From assembly GCA_019247335.1 (NCBI GenBank), contig JAFAPB010000058.1:1-15319 (forward strand): a stretch of DNA of 15,319 bases. The letters run 5' to 3'. The DNA comes from Candidatus Kaiserbacteria bacterium (GTDB lineage Bacteria; Patescibacteriota; Minisyncoccia; Phycocordibacterales; UBA2100). Positions 1 to 5,201 of this stretch are shown one piece after another. The notes beneath the pieces are model-generated. The model was not told where the DNA came from. It saw only the letters and a list, made by a program, of their open reading frames with translations, and ran no database searches. The first letter of the stretch is position 1, and the number at the start of each line of letters is the position of its first letter. The translations under genes and the position numbers were made by a program.

Positions 1-1775
1 TTATCTGTTTGGTTCGTAAAAATGCTCCACACGCGCTCCGTGTCCATGTACCAGCTCTGCACCGTGAGGAACCGCTCTGCGGGCGCCGTGAGCGCACCGA
101 GAGTGACCCCGTGGAGGCCTTTGGGCACGACGTAAATGAAATCCGGCGCGTACAGGAATATCGCGGGACGATCCTTTGCGAGGATGTCGGCGAATTGCGA
201 GTAGAGCTTGTCGCGGTCGGTCGTATTCGTCGTTGCCCGCGCTTGCGAAAGGAGTGTATCAGCTTTCGAATTCGCGTACAAGGCGAGGTTAAGCCCCGGA
301 TCATTTCGCTGCGAGGAGTGCCAGAAGGCGAAGAGGTCCATCGAGCGACCCACGACCTCGCCGAAAAGCAGCGCGTCGTACTGGCGCGGTCGGATCACGC
401 TCTCGTTCAATTCCGCGATCGGATAGACCTGTACGGAAACTTTGACGCCCGCCTGTCGCCATGCGGTCGCGATCGCGTCCGCCGTTTTCACCAATTCCGG
501 CGCATCCGCCGTGGTGAGCGTGAACTGCAGCGTCTGCTTATTCTTAGTCCACGTACCGCTCGCCTGGTCGAAACTCCATCCGCCTTTCGAGAGCGTATCC
601 CGCGCGAGCGCGATCGAATCCTGCGTGTATGCGGTGGATACGTTTTGTCGCGGGGCAGAGGCGGCGCTCACCGACGGCGGGATGGGGGACGAAAGCGGCA
701 CGCCGTAACCTTCGAGCACCATCGAGACGAGCCGGTTCTTGTCGATCGCTGCTTCAAGCGCCGCACGTGCCGCAGCGTCGGAGAGTGCCGGCGAGTGATT
801 CTGGTTGAAGAAGACACCAAAGATGCGCGGCAAAGGAACAGTCACGGTCTCGATGTCGCTACGCTTCGCCGACGAGAGCTCATCGGCGGAGACGCCGGCG
901 AGTGCGTCGATACTGCCGCCGTTGAGCGCGGTCATTTCGGCCTGCTCGTTGGGATAGAACATGAGCGTGATCTTATTGAGATACGCTTTGCCGCGCGCGT
1001 AGCCCGAGAAGGGAACGAGCGTGTAGCGCACGGGCGAGCCGGTTGAATCGGTCGTGACCGAGGCGATCTTGTACGGTCCCGAGCCGATCGGGCGGACGTT
1101 CAACTGGCTAAATGGAAATTCTTCAGCCGTCACATCCTTCCAGAGATGCTGCGGCAAAATGCCGATCGCTGTATTTTCGATAAAGGGAGCGTATGCCTTC
1201 GGCAATTTGAAAATGATCGTGCGCGAGTCCGGCGCGGAAACGGCGACGCCCTCCCAGTCGGCCCGACGCGGGCTTTTGATATCGGGGTTCTGCGCCTGAT
1301 TGATCGTGTAGAGCACGTCCGCCGACGTGACCGGAGCGCCGTCCTGGAATTTCGCGTTCGCGCGCAGCTTGAAGGTATAGACCGTGCCGTCGGCCGAGAT
1401 GGAATAGCTCTCGGCAAGATCTGGCACGATGGTACCGTCGGCAAGCGGGCGCGTGAGTCCCGAATAGACGAGTTGTGTGAGATCCTGATCGGCGTCGGAG
1501 AGCGCGAGCAGCGGATTTACGAAGCGCGCCGGGCCGATCACGCCTTCCGTGAGCGATCCGCCCGAGGTCGGCACATTCACCGAGACCGCGGCATTGACCC
1601 CGGCAAGAAGCGCGAGCGCCGAGAGCGCGAGCGCGACGGAAAGCGCATAGAGCACCATGCGCTCGCCCGGCGTGAAGTGATGGAGCAAGAGCTCCACGCG
1701 CCGGATGGGTGAGATGCGACGGATGCTCGTCAATTTACTCATACTATCCGAGAGTTCGGATGAGGAGGAATCCAT
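1..1775 (-). CDS. Membrane-anchored ABC-type solute-binding protein, family 5 (peptide/nickel type), partial at the C-terminus
   Basis: Reading the minus strand from ATG at 1775 gives 591 codons with no stop, still open at the window edge, so the extreme C-terminus is missing. Residues 1-40 are a charged cytoplasmic head, about 41-60 a single hydrophobic helix (ALSVALALSALALLAG core), and the rest an extracytoplasmic binding domain. It matches the SBP_bac_5 family from 'EGVIGPARFVNPLLALSDAD' onward: 'LVYSGLTRPLADGTIVPDLA', 'SADGTVYTFKLR', 'FQDGAPVTSADVLYTI', and a late 'PAIFLYAPDFIYVVPKGLHG'. Family members bind oligopeptides or similar ligands and deliver them to an ABC permease. No permease or ATPase gene is in the window, so the ligand and partner are unknown. 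There is no lipobox; the helix looks like an uncleaved anchor. It lies 28 nt downstream of secG and is probably cotranscribed with it. No Shine-Dalgarno site was seen; Met12 is an alternative start. Confidence 0.9.
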   Translation of the reverse strand, partial: MDSSSSELSDSMSKLTSIRRISPIRRVELLLHHFTPGERMVLYALSVALALSALALLAGVNAAVSVNVPTSGGSLTEGVIGPARFVNPLLALSDADQDLTQLVYSGLTRPLADGTIVPDLAESYSISADGTVYTFKLRANAKFQDGAPVTSADVLYTINQAQNPDIKSPRRADWEGVAVSAPDSRTIIFKLPKAYAPFIENTAIGILPQHLWKDVTAEEFPFSQLNVRPIGSGPYKIASVTTDSTGSPVRYTLVPFSGYARGKAYLNKITLMFYPNEQAEMTALNGGSIDALAGVSADELSSAKRSDIETVTVPLPRIFGVFFNQNHSPALSDAAARAALEAAIDKNRLVSMVLEGYGVPLSSPIPPSVSAASAPRQNVSTAYTQDSIALARDTLSKGGWSFDQASGTWTKNKQTLQFTLTTADAPELVKTADAIATAWRQAGVKVSVQVYPIAELNESVIRPRQYDALLFGEVVGRSMDLFAFWHSSQRNDPGLNLALYANSKADTLLSQARATTNTTDRDKLYSQFADILAKDRPAIFLYAPDFIYVVPKGLHGVTLGALTAPAERFLTVQSWYMDTERVWSIFTNQTD

Positions 1776-1803
1776 ACTAGGGCGCTCGTGCCGAGCGCGC
1801 GCG

Positions 1804-2037
1804 TTAACTGATAAGAAGGCTGATCAAAGCCGACAACGCGAACAGGATGCCGATCGCGATGGTCGCCTGGAAGAGCGTGCGCTCAAACCCGCGACGAGTG
1901 TGGAAGCCGGACGAAAAGTTGTCCGCGCCGAAGGCGCCTCCGAGCGAGGCCCCCGTGCGCTGCAAAAGGACGCAGACGATAAGAAGCGCGGAGAGCGCCA
2001 CCTGCACGTAGGGCAAGATCCCTTGGAGAGAAACCAT
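1804..2037 (-). CDS. secG: Preprotein translocase subunit SecG
   Basis: A 77-aa protein with two membrane helices (about residues 6-26 and 55-75) joined by the SecG-type loop 'LLQRTGASLGGAFGADNFSS', the strongest family marker. SecG is the small auxiliary subunit of the SecYEG channel and helps SecA-driven export across the cytoplasmic membrane. The open frame extends upstream to an ATG at 2070, but a promoter-like -10 (2046-2051) lies inside that extension, and 'MVSLQGILPYVQVALSALL' is a typical SecG N-terminus, so ATG at 2037 is chosen. The solute-binding protein gene follows 28 nt downstream; its N-terminal helix makes it a likely Sec client, although the link is only positional. TAA stop at 1804-1806. 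Confidence 0.9.
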   Translation of the reverse strand: MVSLQGILPYVQVALSALLIVCVLLQRTGASLGGAFGADNFSSGFHTRRGFERTLFQATIAIGILFALSALISLLIS

Positions 2038-2045
2038 TGCCGAAG

Positions 2046-2074
2046 AGGCTACCACACTGTGAGGGGGCAATCAA
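2046..2074 (-). promoter_or_regulatory. Putative promoter of secG
   Basis: On the minus strand, -35 TTGATT (2074-2069), a 17-nt spacer and -10 TAGCCT (2051-2046) precede the secG ATG (2037) by 8 nt. The predicted transcription start falls within 1-2 nt of the ATG, giving a nearly leaderless mRNA. The -10 is only 3/6 to consensus. Support comes from the exact 17-nt spacing and the terminator just upstream, which implies that secG needs its own promoter. Confidence 0.45.
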
Positions 2075-2080
2075 GTATGG

Positions 2081-2116
2081 AAAAAAGATGCCGCAACCCC
2101 TCGCGGAGCGCGGCAT
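2081..2116 (-). terminator. Intrinsic terminator of the small membrane protein gene
   Basis: Reading the minus strand, ATGCCGC (2116-2110) pairs with GCGGCAT (2094-2088) and is followed directly by CTTTTTT (2087-2081). The 15-nt loop contains a smaller CTC/GAG stem. It starts 12 nt past the TAA of the 91-aa gene and separates that gene from secG. Confidence 0.7.
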
Positions 2117-2128
2117 AATCGGACGGAA

Positions 2129-2404
2129 TTACTCGTCCGGTCGGGTGCGCCGGAGAAGGCGGACGATGACGGCGATCACAACCGCGGTCGCGATGAGCGC
2201 GATGTACGAATAGCTGTACTGTCCGAAAGCGCCGTCGAGCCGGGGCGCGAGGAGCGCACGGAGCGCGTGCGCCGCGGGCTGTACGAGGATCATGAATGCG
2301 GCGAGCGCACCAAGCGGCCAGTGCGAACGTTCGCCGCCGTAGGCTAACAATGCGACGACCGAGGCAATAACGACGGCGATCAAGAGAAGGTCGACGATGA
2401 CCAT
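2129..2404 (-). CDS. Small membrane protein with three predicted helices, function unknown
   Basis: A 91-aa protein that is mostly hydrophobic: helices at about residues 3-22, 30-50 and 65-83, ending in a basic tail 'VRLLRRTRPDE' likely on the cytoplasmic side. I do not recognise a family. The gene is real on contextual grounds: a consensus promoter lies upstream, a GGGAG Shine-Dalgarno (2418-2414) sits 9 nt before the ATG, and an intrinsic terminator follows the TAA. Shared back-to-back promoters with groES raise the possibility of stress-linked expression, which is inference only. It has one of the few clear Shine-Dalgarno sites in the window, in keeping with its predicted 35-nt leader. Confidence 0.75.
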   Translation of the reverse strand: MVIVDLLLIAVVIASVVALLAYGGERSHWPLGALAAFMILVQPAAHALRALLAPRLDGAFGQYSYSYIALIATAVVIAVIVRLLRRTRPDE

Positions 2405-2445
2405 TGTGTGGTACTCCCAAAAGCAGAGAATTCGCTACTCTATAT

Positions 2446-2474
2446 ATTATATAGTTTTATATCGGTGCTGTCAA
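2446..2474 (-). promoter_or_regulatory. Perfect-consensus sigma70-type promoter for the 91-aa membrane protein gene
   Basis: On the minus strand, TTGACA (2474-2469), exactly 17 nt, then TATAAT (2451-2446): both hexamers match consensus completely. The predicted start is near 2439, giving a leader of about 35 nt that contains the GGGAG ribosome binding site. The surrounding 2440-2463 is almost all A/T in an otherwise GC-rich window. Confidence 0.8.
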
Positions 2475-2475
2475 G

Positions 2476-2505
2476 TTGTCCCGCTCCTTCATATTCATGT
2501 ATATT
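2476..2505 (+). promoter_or_regulatory. Putative promoter of the groES-groEL operon
   Basis: On the plus strand, TTGTCC (2476-2481), 18-nt spacer, TATATT (2500-2505), with TG directly before the -10. The predicted start is near 2512, giving a 71-nt leader that begins 3 nt before the 2515-2549 hairpin. Its -35 is one base from the -35 of the divergent promoter. No TTAGCACTC/GAGTGCTAA (CIRCE) repeat is present. Confidence 0.6.
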
Positions 2506-2514
2506 GTGCGCGTC

Positions 2515-2549
2515 GTCCCGTGTGTCTTGCGAACGCAAGCGCACGGGAC
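2515..2549 (+). promoter_or_regulatory. 35-nt inverted repeat / 5'-terminal hairpin in the groES leader
   Basis: Outer arms GTCCCGTG (2515-2522) and CACGGGAC (2542-2549) pair perfectly over 8 bp. The stem continues through a G-U and a G-C pair, a single bulged U, then CUUGC/GCAAG closing on a GAAC loop: about 15 pairs in all. The next bases are AAACCCCC, not a T run, so it is not a normal terminator. Being placed at about +4 of the predicted groES transcript, it could be an operator for a heat-shock repressor, an RNA thermosensor, or a 5' stabilising stem. The sequence does not decide between these. Confidence 0.6.
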
Positions 2550-2582
2550 AAACCCCCAATTAAAAGCTCATTATTTCCAAAC

Positions 2583-2906
2583 ATGGCAAAAGAAACGAAG
2601 AATTCGAAGATGCATATCCAGCCGCTCTCGGATCGCGTGCTCGTGCGCCGCGAGGAGCTGCCGGAGAAAAAGTCGATCGCGGGCATCATCATTCCGGACA
2701 CGGCACAGAAGGAAAAATCGAAGCTCGGTGTGGTCATCGCCGTTGGCCCCGGCCGCGTCAGCGACGACGGAAAACTTATCCCGATGTCGATCAAAGTCGG
2801 CGCGAAAGTGATCTTCAATTCCGGCTGGGACAATGAGGTCGTCATAGGCGATGAGGAGGAATACTTCCTCGTGCGCGAGTCCGACGTCCTCGCAATCACC
2901 AAATAA
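2583..2906 (+). CDS. groES: Co-chaperonin GroES (Cpn10)
   Basis: A 107-aa protein, about ten residues longer than typical GroES because of the lysine-rich leader MAKETKNSK before the usual 'IQPLSDRVLVRR' start. GroES forms the heptameric lid of the GroEL cage. Visible family landmarks are the mobile loop region 'KKSIAGIIIPDTAQKEKSK', then 'GVVIAVGPGRVSDDGKLIPMSIKVGAKVIF' and the C-terminal 'EEEYFLVRESDVLAI'. ATG at 2583 is chosen because the protein starts MAK like GroEL and the bases around the two starts are nearly identical; Met10 (2610) is an alternative with a canonical GroES N-terminus. No Shine-Dalgarno site is present. groEL follows after 23 nt. Confidence 0.95.
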   Translation: MAKETKNSKMHIQPLSDRVLVRREELPEKKSIAGIIIPDTAQKEKSKLGVVIAVGPGRVSDDGKLIPMSIKVGAKVIFNSGWDNEVVIGDEEEYFLVRESDVLAITK

Positions 2907-2929
2907 TTATCTTTTAACCGATTCCAACC

Positions 2930-4576
2930 ATGGCAAAGCAAGTACTTTTTGATGAACAGCTCCGCTCCGCGCTCAAGCGCGGCGTCGACACAGTTGCGAA
3001 TGCGGTCAAAGTGACGATCGGTCCCAAGGGCCGCAACGTCGCGCTCGCCAAATCCTGGGGCGGTCCCACCATCACCAACGACGGCGTCTCGATCGCCAAA
3101 GAGATCGAGCTCGCTGATAAGTTCGAGAACATGGGCGCCTCGATCGTGAAGGAAGTTGCGACGAAGACCAACGACAAAGCCGGCGACGGCACGACGACTG
3201 CGGTCGTTCTCACCCAGGCGATCGTGCACGAGGGCCTGAAGCGCACGGCGCTCGGCGCCAACGCGATGATGGTGCGCCGCGGCATCGAAGCCGCCGCAAA
3301 AGACGCGGTGGACGAGCTCAAGAAAATGGCAAAGCCGGTCAAAGGCAAGGCGGAGATTCGCCAGGTGGCGACGATCTCGGCAGAGAGCGAAGAGCTCGGC
3401 AAAACGATCGCGGATATCGTCGACAAGGTCGGCAAGGACGGCGTTGTCACGGTGGAAGAGTCGCAGTCGATCGGCATCGAGAGCGATTTCGTCGAAGGCA
3501 TGGAGTTCGATAAGGGTTATGTCTCGGCCTACCTCGTGACGGATACCTCGCGCATGGAAGCGACCATCAAAGACGCGCCGATCCTCATTACCGACAAAAA
3601 GATCTCGTCGATCAAAGAAATTCTGCCGCTCCTCGAAAAGGTGGCGCAGGCGGGCAAGAAGGATCTCGTCATCATCGCGGATGATGTCGACGGCGAAGCG
3701 CTCGCGACATTCATTCTCAACAAGCTCCGCGGCGCGTTCAACATCCTCGCCGTCAAAGCGCCGGGCTACGGCGATCGCAAGAAAGAAATGCTCGCGGATA
3801 TCGCGATCACGGTCGGCGCGCAAGTCGTTTCGGAAGATCTCGGCGTGAAGCTCGAGAGCGCGGAGATCGATATGCTCGGCAAGGCAACACGCGTCGTTGC
3901 TACGAAAGACTCGACGGTCATCGTCGGTGGCAAGGGCAAGAAGAGCGAGATCGAAGCGCGCGTCGAGAGCCTCCGCTCGCAGCTCGCGAACACGGAATCG
4001 AAGTACGATCGCGAAAAGCTTGAAGAGCGCATCGCGAAGCTCTCGGGCGGCGTCGCGGTCATCCGCGTCGGCGCAGCGACCGAGACCGAAATGAAATATC
4101 TCAAGGACAAGATCGAGGACGCAGTGAATGCGACGAAGGCGGCGATCGCCGAAGGCATTGTCTCGGGCGGCGGCTCCGCGCTCGCGAAGGTCTCCGACAA
4201 GCTCGGCAAAAAACTCGATCAGGGCGCGCACGATGAGTACACGACCGGCTACAAGATCCTCCTCTCCGCGCTCAATGCGCCCTTGCTTCAGATCGCACAG
4301 AATGCGGGACGCGAGGACGGACAGGTGATCTTGCATGATGTCGTCAAAAAAGGCGGCGCGTTCGGATTCAACGCGGCCGTTGAAAGCGATGATGTCGCGA
4401 TCGTCGATATGATCGAGGCCGGCATCATCGATCCCGTGAAGGTAACTCGCTCCGGCGTCGAAAATGCGGCATCGGCCGCAGCGGTACTCCTCACGACGGA
4501 AGCGGCTGTCGCCGATATTCCCGAAGAGAAAAAGCCAGCCATGCCCGGAGGTGGCATGGGAGACATGGACATGTAG
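2930..4576 (+). CDS. groEL: Chaperonin GroEL (Cpn60, HSP60)
   Basis: A 548-aa group I chaperonin of normal length that folds non-native proteins in an ATP-driven double ring capped by GroES. Equatorial-domain ATP motifs are intact: 'VTIGPKGRNV' at about 28-37, D51 in 'TNDGVSIAKEIEL', and GDGTTTA at 85-91. 'GAATETEMKYLKDKIEDAVNATKAAI' covers the second equatorial segment with the catalytic aspartate of 'IEDA', followed by 'GIVSGGGSAL'. The tail 'PGGGMGDMDM' is the usual flexible Gly/Met C-terminus. It is cotranscribed with groES (23-nt gap) and followed by a GC-rich hairpin. There is no Shine-Dalgarno site, which matches groES. No residue looks abnormal. Confidence 0.98.
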   Translation: MAKQVLFDEQLRSALKRGVDTVANAVKVTIGPKGRNVALAKSWGGPTITNDGVSIAKEIELADKFENMGASIVKEVATKTNDKAGDGTTTAVVLTQAIVHEGLKRTALGANAMMVRRGIEAAAKDAVDELKKMAKPVKGKAEIRQVATISAESEELGKTIADIVDKVGKDGVVTVEESQSIGIESDFVEGMEFDKGYVSAYLVTDTSRMEATIKDAPILITDKKISSIKEILPLLEKVAQAGKKDLVIIADDVDGEALATFILNKLRGAFNILAVKAPGYGDRKKEMLADIAITVGAQVVSEDLGVKLESAEIDMLGKATRVVATKDSTVIVGGKGKKSEIEARVESLRSQLANTESKYDREKLEERIAKLSGGVAVIRVGAATETEMKYLKDKIEDAVNATKAAIAEGIVSGGGSALAKVSDKLGKKLDQGAHDEYTTGYKILLSALNAPLLQIAQNAGREDGQVILHDVVKKGGAFGFNAAVESDDVAIVDMIEAGIIDPVKVTRSGVENAASAAAVLLTTEAAVADIPEEKKPAMPGGGMGDMDM

Positions 4577-4581
4577 TGGAC

Positions 4582-4600
4582 GCGGCCCGAGAAGGGCCGC
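4582..4600 (+). terminator. Hairpin downstream of groEL, probable terminator with a weak U tract
   Basis: GCGGCCC (4582-4588), loop GAGAA, GGGCCGC (4594-4600): a perfect 7-bp GC-only stem 5 nt after the groEL stop, followed by TTCACTTGT rather than a clean T run. It likely ends the groESL transcript, perhaps inefficiently. The lemA promoter begins only a few bases further on. Confidence 0.55.
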
Positions 4601-4605
4601 TTCAC

Positions 4606-4633
4606 TTGTAGTCTCGAACGCTCGGTGTACTAT
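4606..4633 (+). promoter_or_regulatory. Putative promoter of lemA, leaderless type
   Basis: -35-like TTGTAG (4606-4611), 16-nt spacer, -10 TACTAT (4628-4633) preceded by TG. Exactly 6 nt then separate it from the ATG at 4640, so the predicted first transcribed base is the A of the start codon. Confidence 0.5.
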
Positions 4634-4639
4634 ATCTTC

Positions 4640-5197
4640 ATGATCACTTACATCTTGATAGCGATCGTCGTTATCATCATTATCTGGCTTATCGCCACCT
4701 ATAATCGCTTCGTCACGCTCACGCAGCGCGTGAAAGAAGCGTGGTCGGATATCGACGTGCAGTTGAAACGCCGCTACGACCTCATCCCGAATCTCGTCGA
4801 AACGGTGAAAGGCTACGCCGCACACGAGAGCGGCACGATCGAAAAAGTGACCGAGATGCGCACACGCGCGATGAACGCGACCACGCCGGAGCAAAAAGCC
4901 GATGCAGAAAACATGCTCTCCGGCGCGCTCAAATCGCTTTTCGCTGTTGCGGAGAATTATCCCACCCTGAAGGCGAACGAGAATTTCGTCGTGCTGCAGA
5001 ACGAGCTCTCGGATACGGAAAATAAGATCCAGGCGGCGCGACGCTTCTACAACGGCGTCGTGATGGAGCTAAACGCGAAACTGCAGTCGTTCCCGTCGAA
5101 TCTGATCGGCAATATGTTCGGCTTCAGCTCGAACGAATTCTTCCAGCTCGGTACCGATGAGGCCGCTGCCCGCGAGCCCGTGAAGGTCCAATTCTAA
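4640..5197 (+). CDS. lemA: LemA family membrane protein
   Basis: A 185-aa protein with one N-terminal helix (about residues 3-19), then 'YNRFVTLTQRVKEAWSDIDV' and 'QLKRRYDLIPNLVETVKGYA', the family hallmark. It continues with helical repeats, 'SDTENKIQAARRFYNGVVME' and 'FPSNLIGNMFGF'. LemA proteins are short-N-out, mostly helical proteins often encoded beside HtpX or TPM/DUF2207-type proteins; their biochemical role is not settled. ATG at 4640 is preferred to the in-frame GTG at 4625 because a -10-like hexamer lies between them and the ATG start matches family N-termini. The DUF2207 gene follows after 4 nt, so the two are surely cotranscribed. Confidence 0.95.
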   Translation: MITYILIAIVVIIIIWLIATYNRFVTLTQRVKEAWSDIDVQLKRRYDLIPNLVETVKGYAAHESGTIEKVTEMRTRAMNATTPEQKADAENMLSGALKSLFAVAENYPTLKANENFVVLQNELSDTENKIQAARRFYNGVVMELNAKLQSFPSNLIGNMFGFSSNEFFQLGTDEAAAREPVKVQF

Positions 5198-5201
5198 AAA
5201 C

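Noticed and set aside
9..1712. Long plus-strand open frames at 9-1046 and 1146-1712
   Set aside because: They lie codon-aligned opposite the solute-binding protein gene, are Arg-rich and match no family; the minus-strand reading is a clear SBP_bac_5 protein.
2397..2582. Upstream extension of groES to 2397
   Set aside because: The extension would cover the promoter, hairpin and leader, and encodes nothing GroES-like; MAKETKNSK at 2583 is the sensible start.
2405..2582. CIRCE (HrcA operator) upstream of groES
   Set aside because: No TTAGCACTC-N9-GAGTGCTAA or close variant is present; the only inverted repeat has unrelated arms.
2495..4894. 799-codon open frame on the minus strand, covering groES, groEL and the start of lemA
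   Set aside because: It is exactly antisense to unmistakable groES/groEL. Its openness follows from the GC-rich codon usage (few sense codons TTA, CTA, TCA), and its translation is low-complexity Arg/Asp/Phe-rich.
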